Shown: positions 24,245-32,918, counted from the stretch's first letter. The stretch is DNA of 64,000 nucleotides from Paenibacillus sp. V4I3 (GCF_030817215.1 NZ_JAUSZA010000001.1:5058501-5122500); one strand, 5' to 3'. Program-made: numbers and translations. Notes: generated by a model from the letters alone, not told the origin.

Positions 24245-25984
24245 ATGATAAAAGTTGAAAACTTATCCTTCTCATTTCCGCAAAAAGAACTATATAAAAA
24301 CATTTCATTTACGCTTGAAGAGGGACAACATTGCGCTTTTATAGGAACAAGTGGCAGTGGGAAAAGTACATTGATAGATATACTGATGGATCCAGAAAGA
24401 TATATGTTAGAGGGCATGTTAGAAATAGACCCGACTTGCAAAATTGGGCATGTAAGTCAATTCTCACAACTAGACAAAACTAAAGAAACAACAGTTTTTG
24501 AATATATAGGGGAAGAATTTATTAAGATACAAAATGAAATAACATCTATTTGTACTGAAATGGAAACATCATCGGATATTGATTCGTTATTAGAAAAGTA
24601 TCAATTAGCTTTAGACGCATTTGATTCAATCGGTGGGGATGATTTTGAAAGCAACATTAATAAGAAACTAAATCTAGCAAACCTCATGAAGCTAAAAGAT
24701 CTTAGGGTATCCGACCTGAGCGGTGGGGAATTCAAACTTATTCAAGTGATGAAGGAAATGCTTAGTAGTCCAGATTTAATGATTATGGATGAACCAGATG
24801 TATTTTTAGACTTTGAAAACCTAAATGCGCTTAAAAATCTGATTAATTCTCACAAAGGAATACTGCTAGTTGTTACGCACAACCGATATCTATTGAATCA
24901 TTGTTTCAACAAAATACTACACCTTGAAAACATGGAGATCCAAGAGTTTGATGGGCGATATATTGAATACAACTTCTCATTACTTCAGACAAAAATTGAG
25001 TTGCAAGAAATCGCAGTCGCTGAACAAGAAGAAATTGAGAGATACGATAACATTATTGATAATCTTAGAGCTATCGCAACGTATAATTCAGAAGCATCTA
25101 GAGGGAGAGCATTAAAAGCTAGAGTTAGGTTTCAAGAAAGATTGGAAGCGCGTAGAATTAAAGCGCCATTTGTTGATATTAAGCAACCGAATATTAGTTT
25201 TGGTATTGAAAATGAGATTGAAGACACCATTGTTGTAAATGTCAATAATTATCGTGTTACGTTTGATGAATTGCTTTTAGACAATGTTAACTTTGAGATA
25301 AAATCTACAGATAAAGTAGCCATTATAGGTCCAAACGGTACCGGGAAAACGACTTTACTCCGAGATATCTTTACAAATAATCATGCTTCAATTGAAATAA
25401 ATGCTGATGTTAAAGTGGCTTATCTATCTCAGAATCAAGGAGAAATGCTAAAGGATTCTAATACAATACTAGAAGAATTCATCGATGCTGGGTTTAAAAC
25501 GTATGATGAGGTTAGATCGTATATTTCAAACTATGGCTTTGAAAGAGAAATCGTTAATCAAAAGATAGAATCTTTATCTGGTGGAGAAAAAAATATGCTA
25601 CAATTGGCTAAAGTTTCTGCCAGTAAAGCAAACGTATTGCTTCTTGACGAACCGACAAGCCATTTAGACACCTATACACAAATAGCACTGGAGAAAGCCA
25701 TTGAAGACTATAAAGGTGCGATTCTCATGATTTCTCATGATTTCTATTCTGTTGTAAATGGTATGGATTATGTTTTAATCATTGACGATAAGACGATTAG
25801 AAAAATGAGTATGCGAAAATTTAGACAGATGATTTATGCTAGTCATTTTAATAGAGACTATCTAGAAACTGAACAAAATAAAAAATCAGTTGAAATGAAA
25901 ATAGAATTGGCTTTAAAAGATACTGATTTTGAACTTGCAAAAGTATTGGTTGATGAGCTAGAAGAGCTGATTAAGTTGCTTTAA
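24245..25984 (+). CDS. ABC-F family ATPase
   Basis: 579 aa, two nucleotide-binding domains and no membrane helix. NBD1: Walker A GTSGSGKST (34-42), signature LSGGEFKLIQ, Walker B LMIMDEPDVFLD. Linker of about 80 residues rich in Glu and Arg (LEARRIKAPFV). NBD2: Walker A GPNGTGKTT, signature LSGGEKNMLQ, Walker B VLLLDEPTSHLD. ABC-F proteins act on the ribosome; some protect it from lincosamides, streptogramins or pleuromutilins, others are housekeeping factors. The low GC content, lone position and neighbouring IS elements are compatible with a resistance gene, but the linker does not let me assign a drug. Confidence 0.88.
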   Translation: MIKVENLSFSFPQKELYKNISFTLEEGQHCAFIGTSGSGKSTLIDILMDPERYMLEGMLEIDPTCKIGHVSQFSQLDKTKETTVFEYIGEEFIKIQNEITSICTEMETSSDIDSLLEKYQLALDAFDSIGGDDFESNINKKLNLANLMKLKDLRVSDLSGGEFKLIQVMKEMLSSPDLMIMDEPDVFLDFENLNALKNLINSHKGILLVVTHNRYLLNHCFNKILHLENMEIQEFDGRYIEYNFSLLQTKIELQEIAVAEQEEIERYDNIIDNLRAIATYNSEASRGRALKARVRFQERLEARRIKAPFVDIKQPNISFGIENEIEDTIVVNVNNYRVTFDELLLDNVNFEIKSTDKVAIIGPNGTGKTTLLRDIFTNNHASIEINADVKVAYLSQNQGEMLKDSNTILEEFIDAGFKTYDEVRSYISNYGFEREIVNQKIESLSGGEKNMLQLAKVSASKANVLLLDEPTSHLDTYTQIALEKAIEDYKGAILMISHDFYSVVNGMDYVLIIDDKTIRKMSMRKFRQMIYASHFNRDYLETEQNKKSVEMKIELALKDTDFELAKVLVDELEELIKLL

Positions 25985-26049
25985 ATCATAACGCTCTGAT
26001 TGAAATGATTACAAGAATCAATTTATTGTACTGGGAATTTACGGCTACT

Positions 26050-26085
26050 CCGGATCGAATGGATGGTAAGCAAGCTTAAATCTTG
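26050..26085 (+). pseudogene. Tiny relic of a superfamily II helicase
   Basis: The frame reads FTATPDRMDGK, the motif III region of DEAD/DEAH helicases (usually LTATPERMDGK), flanked by unrelated sequence. Only a few codons survive. The rest of 25985-26196 shows no gene. Confidence 0.35.
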
Positions 26086-26197
26086 GGGTGAATGGCAACC
26101 ATCCAACAAGAACGTGAAGTCAGTTACAGCTAATAGAGCTAAAGTGAATTAGTCTGAGTTCAACGATGAAATAGATGTTGGAGGAAAAGTATCAACA

Positions 26198-26210
26198 AAA
26201 AAGACACTGA
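26198..26210 (+). terminator. Left arm of a terminator split by an IS element
   Basis: AAAAAGACACTGA here pairs with TCAGTGTCTTTTT at 27930-27942. Without the insertion they would form a 13-bp stem with an 11-base loop containing AATAGGAT, the duplicated target. Confidence 0.65.
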
Positions 26211-26269
26211 TGAATAGGATGAGGCCACTGACAAACTCTCTGTTTTTAGAATTTCTAAATCCACTAAAT

Positions 26270-26322
26270 AAAAAAAAGACGAATCATTTCCATTTTTTCA
26301 TGGACATGAGCCGTCTTTTTTT
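26270..26322. terminator. Bidirectional terminator downstream of the transposase
   Basis: AAAAAAAGACG and CGTCTTTTTTT form the outer stem of a hairpin placed just past the transposase stop, inside the IS. Confidence 0.7.
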
Positions 26323-26349
26323 ATTCTCTTACATCTTTATTGCTGAATT

Positions 26350-27801
26350 TTAATCAGTCAATTTCATTATTCGCTTCAAATTTACAGTGAATATTGCTAG
26401 CGCGCCTTGTATCTCCATGCCAATTAGACCCGAGGATTCCGCTACATCCAACCCGTGCCTATGTTTTAATTCACTATTTTTGGCTTCTATTTTGTAGCGT
26501 TGCTTCGACTTTTCTCTAAAATCATCGCTTTCTTGAAAAGATGCTTGTTCAGCGTGTTCGATCGATTTAATACTTACATTGTATGTTTTTGTCGCAGCAC
26601 CTTCTATATAGCAGCCTTCCTTTAATGGGCATCTTTTGCATTTTTCAATGTCGAAATAGTAAGTAGTCTTTTGGTTCCTATCCTTGTCCTTTTTGCCTGT
26701 CCGAGCTTTTCTAACCGCCATATGTCCTGCCTTGCATACAAACATACCTGCATCTTTATTAAACTCAAATTCATCTTCTTTGCTTCGCTTTCCTTGTGCC
26801 ACCAAGGGGTGTAGCTTCGATACGAGCTGTATTTCATTCTTCTTGCTATAAATAATATTATCTTTTTCTGAATACGCAGTATCCCCAATTACGGTATCGA
26901 TCTTCATGCCAGCGGCCATACTTTTTTCAATCAATGTTTTCAATTGCTTCCCGTCAGTTTTTTCTCCAGTTGTTATGGTTGCTGCGGTAATTATTCGTTC
27001 CTCGCTCATAGCCAAGTGCGTCTTGTAGCCGAAAAACGAGGAATCCGCACTTTTATGGCCTACTCTTGCGTCTTGATCTTGTGAAATCCGCAATTGCTCA
27101 ATGTCATCCCTAATGGTCTCTTTTAAAAAGTTCAACTGTTCTTTTACTTTGGGGAATCTCGAGATGCTATCATCCTTCTCAATTACTGAGATAAGTTTTT
27201 GGCAATAATCAATTTCATCTTCTAACGCTTCTGTTGTGGTCTTAGCTGGAAACTTATTTTTCATGGATTCATCAATCTTGTAGACAGCTTTCCGAAGCTT
27301 CTTGGAACGATCCATCAATATTTCTTTCGGAGCTTTTTGATTGTAACGGGATTTGGTGTGCGTGGCATCGACGATGATAGCTTTGCTTTTAATAATTTCT
27401 TTTTCAATTGCAATTTTTACTGTTTGTTGGATCAGTAGATCTAATAGGTTTAGGTCTTTTAACCGCAATTTCCGAAACTTGGTCAAGGAACTCGGTTCAA
27501 TCACTGCTTCTTCGGGCGCCATTTGAAGAAAATATTTAAAGGACATATCGTATTTCGAGCGTTCTACGACGTCTACGTCTGATAAATCGAAGATGGATTT
27601 TAGTAATAAATACTTAAACATACGAATGGGGTCGATAGCATATCGACCGTTATCCAGACAATAATTACTCTTCAGTTCATCGTATACAAAAGAGAAGTCA
27701 ACGAGTTCTTCAATTTGTCGCAGTAAATTATCCTTGGGAACAACTAAGTTGTAAATCTCCATATATGGACTTAAAATCATCGACTGTTGGTTTTTAATCA
27801 T
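26350..27801 (-). CDS. IS1182-family transposase (DDE)
   Basis: 483 aa from ATG 27801, with GGCGGGTGA just upstream. DUF772-type N-terminal domain (LRQIEELVDFSFVYDELKSNY, PIRMFKYLLLKSIFDLSDVDVVERSKYDMSF) and DDE domain: AIIVDATHTKSR (Asp), DTVIGDTAYSEKDN (Asp), and a C-terminal KIEAKNSELKHRHGLD (Glu). CxxC-containing segment CKRCPLKEGC is typical of the family. No interruption seen, so it may be active. Confidence 0.92.
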   Translation of the reverse strand: MIKNQQSMILSPYMEIYNLVVPKDNLLRQIEELVDFSFVYDELKSNYCLDNGRYAIDPIRMFKYLLLKSIFDLSDVDVVERSKYDMSFKYFLQMAPEEAVIEPSSLTKFRKLRLKDLNLLDLLIQQTVKIAIEKEIIKSKAIIVDATHTKSRYNQKAPKEILMDRSKKLRKAVYKIDESMKNKFPAKTTTEALEDEIDYCQKLISVIEKDDSISRFPKVKEQLNFLKETIRDDIEQLRISQDQDARVGHKSADSSFFGYKTHLAMSEERIITAATITTGEKTDGKQLKTLIEKSMAAGMKIDTVIGDTAYSEKDNIIYSKKNEIQLVSKLHPLVAQGKRSKEDEFEFNKDAGMFVCKAGHMAVRKARTGKKDKDRNQKTTYYFDIEKCKRCPLKEGCYIEGAATKTYNVSIKSIEHAEQASFQESDDFREKSKQRYKIEAKNSELKHRHGLDVAESSGLIGMEIQGALAIFTVNLKRIMKLTD

Positions 27802-27849
27802 CGTAATCACCCGCCAAGTATAATACCTTAATTATACAGAAAAAAAAGT

Positions 27850-27886
27850 ACAGCATCCTCAAAAAATTGAGGGAATCTGTACCTTT
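27850..27886. other. Hairpin upstream of the transposase promoter region
   Basis: GTACAGCATCCTC pairs imperfectly with GAGGGAATCTGTAC. On the minus strand it is followed by a T-run, so it would stop transcription entering the element from outside. Confidence 0.5.
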
Positions 27887-27929
27887 GCTTTCATTAAAGG
27901 GAACTTTTTCAGTGGCCTCGAATAGGATC

Positions 27930-27942
27930 TCAGTGTCTTTTT
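27930..27942 (+). terminator. Right arm of the split terminator
   Basis: TCAGTGTCTTTTT; see 26198-26210. From 27943 to 28052 nothing else is recognised. Confidence 0.6.
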
Positions 27943-28090
27943 ACTGCTCGAATATTAAACTAAGTGCTAACAGTCCTATTTGTCAGTGAATGTTCATTGA
28001 AAATAAAGTGATAAATTGAGAAAATAAAGTTGTAGACTGACCGCGAGCATTAAGCTCCCTCAGAGAATAAGGATTTTCTCACGAATGCTC

Positions 28091-28417
28091 GCTCATTCGC
28101 AGGATTTCAAAATGCATGTTAAATAGGAGTTCCGGTGTTTAGGTAGTGTGTGGCAGGCAGTTCCGTTAGAGCGCATGCGGGAACAGAAGGTGTTGATGTA
28201 TTTACAACATCTTCCATAATAAAGTTATGATGCACGCTTCTCTCCACAATATCCTTGGGGATTCACTCTCCCAAATCTCGACGGGTCTTTGCCCTCACAT
28301 TCCTTCGTCCTATCTTTCCAAGGTGTGGAGTCCGATCAACGTTAACGGAACGGGTCTATGCCCTAAAGCTTAAAAATATCGGTACTCCGTGCTTTCTTTG
28401 TGAGTTCCTGCGAATGA
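28091..28417 (-). ncRNA. Putative bridge RNA / seekRNA of IS element B
   Basis: Counterpart of 7139-7453. Bracketed by CTCATTCGCAGGA (28091) and TCCTGCGAATGAG (28404), a perfect inverted repeat that differs from element A by compensating changes. It contains CGTTAACGGAACGGGTC (28340-28356); the GTTAACGG equals the right flank of this element. An inverted CCGTTAGAG lies at 28163. Strand and ends inferred. Confidence 0.55.
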
Positions 28418-28450
28418 GCCAATTTACGTGTCAGGGTTAAAATTTACTTT

Positions 28451-29728
28451 TTATGCAGCTAATGGTAGCTGGGCCTTATCCATGGAGAATGATTGTCCTT
28501 CTCTTGCCATGGCTACAAGCATACGGGCTAGTTTCCCAATCAGCTTCATCATGGACTGCATTTTCGTCATTCGTTTCACTTCGGTATTATGCGCATGCAT
28601 GGCTTGGAACGCTTCATTGAAAGATAACAGGTGAAACACAGTGAAGTAGAGATGCTTGCGCAGTAGCGAGTTGCCTCGTTTGGTGAGCTTGATTTGCCCC
28701 TTATACTTGCCTGAACTTCGTTCTGCTAAGTTCAATCCTGCCTTGCGCAATAATTGATTTCCGTGAGACAGCTTACGTAAGTCCCCGCCAAATGCCAATA
28801 TGGCAGCCGTTGCAGGAACGGAAGTACCGACAGATCGAACGAGATCAGAACAAGGAATTTCAGGCAGTATCTTTTCAATCATCTCGTCCGCTTCGTCAAT
28901 AATTCGGCGGATCCTTTCATACTCTTCGATGAGGTGCCTCAGCTCCCATTTATCTTCTTCAAGGGCAGTAGTGTCTCCCACGCTATGTCTAGCGAGTGAT
29001 TGAAGTTCCAAAGCCTTGTTCGTACCTCGCACCCCGCCAGGTCTGGCCATATACTCACCCCAGATCTGTACCATTTGCTCCGGAGTTAGCTGTAATAGGT
29101 CAGAAGGGGCTGGAAACCGACGCAAAGAGGCCAACGAACGATCGCTAAAAATATCATCAAATGCTTGTCTGTATTCTGGAAACCGGATATCGAGCCAGCG
29201 GTGGATTCTATTCTTAATCCGTCCTGATTTAACAACCCAGTGCTCTCTGTTTGTAACCATAACCCGTATGCGGCGGAATGCTTCATCCTTTGGAGAGAAG
29301 GGCGTGTAGAACCCACGACTCACTGCATCGGCGATGACCAGAGCATCTTTTGGGTCGTTCTTGGAAGGTGAGTTATCTCTGTTTTCCTTATTGCGTTTGG
29401 TTGTCATTGGATTGACAAGAGCCACATCAATGCCTTGATCCACCAACCAGTTGGCAAGATTGAACCAGTAGTGACCGGTGCTCTCCATTCCCACAACGAA
29501 GTCATTCATGCCGTGCATCTTCTGTAAATTCCGAATACTGTGTTCTAAAAGCTCAAAGCCGGCTAGGTCATTCGAAAATAGAATAGGGCGCTTGGTGAGG
29601 ACAATACCTCGAAAATTAATGGCTTGCGCAGCATGCTTCTCCTTGGCAATGTCGATGCCTATGACCAGAGTGGTAGTGGAGATTCGTTCTACACGTTGAT
29701 TTTGAGAATTAATTGGATTAGACTTCAT
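28451..29728 (-). CDS. IS110-family transposase (DEDD recombinase)
   Basis: 425 aa from ATG 29728 (TAGGAGGCG upstream; the frame is open 12 codons further but that part is in the leader). DEDD residues in LVIGIDIAKEKHAAQ, VVGMESTGHYW, PSKNDPKDALVIADAV; C-terminal IS116-type domain LLRKAGLNLAERSSGKYKGQIKLTKRGN. Clearly related to the transposase at 7482, but diverged over its whole length, so the two elements are different family members and not recent copies. Confidence 0.93.
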   Translation of the reverse strand: MKSNPINSQNQRVERISTTTLVIGIDIAKEKHAAQAINFRGIVLTKRPILFSNDLAGFELLEHSIRNLQKMHGMNDFVVGMESTGHYWFNLANWLVDQGIDVALVNPMTTKRNKENRDNSPSKNDPKDALVIADAVSRGFYTPFSPKDEAFRRIRVMVTNREHWVVKSGRIKNRIHRWLDIRFPEYRQAFDDIFSDRSLASLRRFPAPSDLLQLTPEQMVQIWGEYMARPGGVRGTNKALELQSLARHSVGDTTALEEDKWELRHLIEEYERIRRIIDEADEMIEKILPEIPCSDLVRSVGTSVPATAAILAFGGDLRKLSHGNQLLRKAGLNLAERSSGKYKGQIKLTKRGNSLLRKHLYFTVFHLLSFNEAFQAMHAHNTEVKRMTKMQSMMKLIGKLARMLVAMAREGQSFSMDKAQLPLAA

Positions 29729-29731
29729 AAT

Positions 29732-29800
29732 AACGCCTCCTAAGGTGAGTTCTGAGGGCTGCAACCCAGGTACATACTCATCCTAGCGAGGCGTCCTTTT
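29732..29800 (-). promoter_or_regulatory. Hairpin sequestering the transposase ribosome site
   Basis: ACGCCTC (29733-29739) pairs with GAGGCGT (29788-29794), hiding the AGGAGG site in transcripts that start outside the element, as in element A. Confidence 0.55.
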
Positions 29801-29835
29801 TTCTGCAAGTTCCATCTATTAACACCTACAGGAAT

Positions 29836-29856
29836 GTTAACGGGCAGTTTAGTTTG
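29836..29856 (+). repeat. Repeat copy 13, 3' box left of IS element B junction
   Basis: TTAACGGGCAGTTTAG is the 3' half of the family; the 5' half and hairpin are not seen on the other side of the element. Confidence 0.65.
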
Positions 29857-29974
29857 AAGAGACAAAAAATAAAGGATAAGTTCTCTACATATTGAATTTA
29901 AAAAAATACTCATGGTTTGACTGGTTTTAGTAAGATTTTCCGTCTATATAGTGTATGGGATGTTGAGGTGAGTT

Positions 29975-30940
29975 ATGGAAGATAAAGAGGTGGTTAAATC
30001 TGCGAACCAGGGCGATTTAGAAGCGTACTCGGCATTAGTTTCTAAATACTCAAATGCAGTCTATGCAACGGCATTTAGCGTAATAGGTGATTTCCATTAT
30101 GCCCAAGACATAGCTCAAGAGGCTTTTGTTAGTGCGTGGAGTAGTCTAGGAATGCTTAAGGATTCCGATAAGTTCGGAAGTTGGTTATTTACTATCACCA
30201 GAAGTTTGAGTATTGATTGGCTTAGGAAAAGGCGTGCACCTTTAAACACTCTTTCGGAAGCCTACAATATTCCGACCCCAGTTTCAGTAGAAGAAGTAAT
30301 TGAAATTAATGAAACAAAGGAAAAGGTTTGGGATGCGTTAAAGTCATTAGATGAGAAATACAGACAGGTAACAGTTATGTATTTCATCAGTGGATTTAAT
30401 TCTAGGGAGAATAGCCAATTCTTAGGTATTTCTTTGAGTGCTGTGGAAAGCCGCATAAGACGCTCAAAGGAACTATTAAAAAAGGAGTTGTTTGAGATGG
30501 TTCAAGAGACACTGGCAACACAGAAAGTTGATAAGGATTTTGAGCAAAAGGTAATTAAGCATATAACGGGAGTAGCCTGCATCAATATCCCCGTTAAAAA
30601 CATTCAGAAATCAGTGGATTTCTACATTAATCATCTAGGTTGTGCATTAGTGCGGGGGATTTTAAAGACAGATGATGGTGGAGGTAACGCTTTTATAAAG
30701 CTTGGAAACGGACCCGTCCTTCTCCTGCAGCAAGAAAAGGAAGAATACAAAATTCATTTTATCAGGAATGGCAATCCTGCACCGATGTTCGAATTGTTAA
30801 CAGAAAACGCAAAGGAGTTTTTCGCGGTTTTAAAAGAAGAAGGTGTGCTAGTAATAGGAGATATTCAGGAAAATTCATGTGGAGACCGTTTTCAAGTAAG
30901 TGACCCAGACGGGAACAGAATTACGATTATTCAATGTTAG
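29975..30940 (+). CDS. ECF-like sigma-70 factor fused to a VOC/glyoxalase domain
   Basis: 321 aa, ATG with TGAGGTGAG upstream. Residues 1-175: sigma region 2 (YSALVSKYSNAVYATAFSVIG, DIAQEAFVSAWSSL, FGSWLFTITRSLSIDWLRKR) and region 4 (VTVMYFISGFNSRENSQFLGISLSAVESRIRRSKELL). Residues about 195-321: VOC domain (GVACINIPVKNIQKSVDFYINHLGCALVRG, GDRFQVSDPDGNRITIIQC). The sigma part would bind RNA polymerase; the VOC part may sense a ligand and replace a classical anti-sigma factor. No anti-sigma gene is adjacent. The domain border is in-frame with no sign of an error. Confidence 0.85.
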   Translation: MEDKEVVKSANQGDLEAYSALVSKYSNAVYATAFSVIGDFHYAQDIAQEAFVSAWSSLGMLKDSDKFGSWLFTITRSLSIDWLRKRRAPLNTLSEAYNIPTPVSVEEVIEINETKEKVWDALKSLDEKYRQVTVMYFISGFNSRENSQFLGISLSAVESRIRRSKELLKKELFEMVQETLATQKVDKDFEQKVIKHITGVACINIPVKNIQKSVDFYINHLGCALVRGILKTDDGGGNAFIKLGNGPVLLLQQEKEEYKIHFIRNGNPAPMFELLTENAKEFFAVLKEEGVLVIGDIQENSCGDRFQVSDPDGNRITIIQC

Positions 30941-31040
30941 CTAACTCTTTATTCTACAACATTTATGGAAACAGGAGTATGCCTTGCTGCGTGTCCTTTT
31001 TTTCTTGTTAATAATGATTGTGAAGACTCAAGGTCGCATT

Positions 31041-31054
31041 AAGCTAACGGATAA
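31041..31054 (+). repeat. Repeat copy 14, 5' part before the intron
   Basis: AAGCTAACGGATAA is the beginning of a 5' box that resumes as CGATAGTGG at 31913. Confidence 0.65.
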
Positions 31055-31912
31055 GTATGACAAGTTCTGCTATAAGCGACTAACTTCGTGAAAAGCAGGA
31101 GATTGCAATGAGTAATCTTAACTTTACAACCGAGGATGGGAATGACGGAACCATGTATCCCGAAACCATTCCGCCAATACTCCTGCGCGCGTCATGACTA
31201 ACAGGTCATGTGGTGTGAAGTACAGGTAGATTCGGCAGAACGAAGGCTAGAGCCATTCGAATAGAAAAGGTATGCTAACGGATATGCCGCGCGGCTGAAA
31301 AACTGGATATGGTGAGAATGTTCAAACAGACTGAACTGACGAACTTCCGAATGTACAGGTCTAAAGTTAGAGCATATGGAAACATATGCACCATCAAATG
31401 ATGGGGTGAGCGGCGTAGAGTAAGAATTTTTCCTATGAAATACGCTATGCCAAACAATGGCGGCATTGGTCTCACAGGCTTAGAGGAAGCACCTAAGTCC
31501 AGAAAGAATAGCTAGGATGTAAGGGACTTGGAAAGCAAGGGACGTTGCAACAAGGGCTGTTACCCAAAACGGTTGTTATAAGGCACATGCCGAAATACAT
31601 TAATCCTTGTGAGGGCAGGGGCGCGACTGGTGAATCTCCTGTAATGGGAGTGGAGGAACAGCCCCAAGTCTAACTGAAAAGAAAAATTGTTTTCCAAGCG
31701 TGAATTGCACCGATCAGGTAGGAACGTGGGAACATCAATGGATGCCACAGTGCAAGCTACTAGGATGACAAAACGTCAATATCCTTGAGTAACGAGGAAC
31801 TTATGATTTAGTAAATTCAGTTAGAGGGAACGCCGGATGCCGGGAAACTGGCACGTCCGGTGTGGAGCAGGGGAAAAGCTGGAGATGACATCAAATGCTT
31901 ACCTATTGTTAC
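31055..31912 (+). mobile_element. ORF-less group II intron
   Basis: 858 bases from GTATG to AC, with no reverse transcriptase frame. The 3' part holds a textbook 34-base domain V at 31830-31863 followed by a plausible domain VI. Joining the flanks restores the 5' box of the intergenic repeat (GCTAACGGATAA plus CGATAGTGG), which fixes both ends within a base or two. Splicing and mobility would need an intron protein supplied from elsewhere. Upstream domains were not folded. Confidence 0.75.
31830..31863 (+). ncRNA. Group II intron domain V
   Basis: ACGCCGGATGCCGG-GAAA-CTGGCACGTCCGGTGT: exactly 34 bases, GAAA tetraloop, two-base bulge (CG of CACG), and a CGC catalytic triad as in some group IIC introns, where most others have AGC. 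Confidence 0.85.
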
Positions 31913-31966
31913 CGATAGTGGGGCTGCTACTTTAAATAGCTCCTCTTTTGTTTATTGAACGGGAAG
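31913..31966 (+). repeat. Repeat copy 14, 3' part after the intron (CTCCTCTTTT subtype)
   Basis: CGATAGTGGGGCTGCTAC, then TAGCTCCTCTTTTGTTTATT and the 3' box GAACGGGAAGG. Confidence 0.65.
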
Positions 31967-32023
31967 GATTATACCATCGAAAGGTTAAATTCTAATCCAA
32001 TAGCACGGAAGCGGAGTGTATTT

Positions 32024-32185
32024 ATGAATTTTAAACTTATTGATATGAACGGAGTAGCTGTACTTTCTTTACCAACAGGTTATGATTTATTAGAAGCTTT
32101 TATCGGAACAAATCTTCTAGAAAAAAATGAAAAGGGTATGTGGGTGAGGTTCAATATGATCGAAGTGTTGGATTCAAGGTGTTAG
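32024..32185 (+). CDS. Hypothetical protein, 53 aa
   Basis: ATG 32024 chosen because GCGGAG lies about 8 bases upstream; an in-frame TTG at 31955 falls in the repeat box. MNFKLIDMNGVAVLSLPTGYDLLEAFIG... is unrecognised. Separated by 33 bases from the next gene, probably the same transcript. Confidence 0.45.
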   Translation: MNFKLIDMNGVAVLSLPTGYDLLEAFIGTNLLEKNEKGMWVRFNMIEVLDSRC

Positions 32186-32218
32186 ATGGCAAGTTCACTC
32201 GTTAAATAGGAGGATTAC

Positions 32219-32788
32219 ATGGCCTGGAGCAAATTGAAGCAACTTCTGGAGAGCTTTCTCTGTCCTGCGCTATATGGAAGGTTCGAATACCGCGCAACCA
32301 GCTACCGTTATTTACCTGATAAAGCAGGTCTTTGTTATATTGCGGTAGATAAAAAGAACATACTCAATATGAGTGATGTAACTACCTTAATCAGATGGTA
32401 TCATACGGAGCTGGAAATAAAGAATGATCCAAATATCCAAATTCCTATCAACAATGAAGAAATTGAAGCTGTCAGAAAAGATACCAAGGGGATAGTTCCG
32501 GAGGATCGTCTCAAAGTAATTGCAAGAAATAGAAAAATATCAGAATATGCAAAGGAGCTTTTATCAGAACAGTCAGCATTAAGTAAATCCAATTTTATTG
32601 TTGTAGCAAATAAGTTTTTATCTATTTCTATAGAGGAAAGCCTAGAGAGCAATGTTATCTTATTGAATATTTTAGCTTTGGTGGACAGAAGAGTTGGAAA
32701 AAAGCGAATTTTAAACATGACCGAGAAGATGAAGTTAAAGCATCCAATTGTGCAGTATTTTTATGAGCTACGGCTTAGCACGTTATGA
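32219..32788 (+). CDS. SF0329-family protein
   Basis: 189 aa, ATG with TAGGAGG upstream. The N-terminal stretch WSKLKQLLESFLCPALYGRFEYRATSYRYLPD and CYIAVDKKNILNMSD matches what I remember of the SF0329 family, a conserved protein of unknown function in bacilli and enterobacteria. Full length by that comparison. Confidence 0.7.
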   Translation: MAWSKLKQLLESFLCPALYGRFEYRATSYRYLPDKAGLCYIAVDKKNILNMSDVTTLIRWYHTELEIKNDPNIQIPINNEEIEAVRKDTKGIVPEDRLKVIARNRKISEYAKELLSEQSALSKSNFIVVANKFLSISIEESLESNVILLNILALVDRRVGKKRILNMTEKMKLKHPIVQYFYELRLSTL

Positions 32789-32862
32789 ATGTTAATGTTT
32801 ACTATCAAAATGCCAAAGTTATATGGCTGGAATATAATATTTATAGGACTAGAATATGTTAA

Positions 32863-32918
32863 TACTGAATACTGAATACTGAATACTGAATACTGAATAC
32901 TGAATACTGAATAGTGAA
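32863..32918 (+). repeat. Tandem heptamer repeat, (TACTGAA)n
   Basis: Seven perfect TACTGAA units from 32863 to 32911 and an eighth with one change (TAGTGAA). It lies between genes, so length changes by slippage would not alter a protein. Confidence 0.95.

Larger units (their letters stand above)
26221..27920 (-). mobile_element. IS1182-type insertion element
   Basis: About 1.70 kb. Ends GAGGCCACTGA (26221-26231) and TCAGTGGCCTC (27909-27919) are inverted repeats with similarity extending to about 23 bases. AATAGGAT occurs directly on both sides (26213-26220 and 27921-27928), a 7-8 bp target duplication. It carries one intact transposase gene and hairpins at both ends. Confidence 0.85.
28053..29834 (-). 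mobile_element. IS110/IS1111-type element B
   Basis: About 1.78 kb, the same layout as element A but clearly diverged. Left end AGCTCCCTCAG after ATTA; right end CTACAGGAAT followed by GTTAACGGGCAGTTTAG, which is the 3' box of the intergenic repeat. So element A entered a 5' box and element B a 3' box, both at TAACGG. Confidence 0.8.

Noticed and set aside
32863..32918. CRISPR-like array
   Set aside because: The unit is 7 bases with no spacers, a simple tandem repeat. No other regularly spaced repeats and no cas genes were seen.
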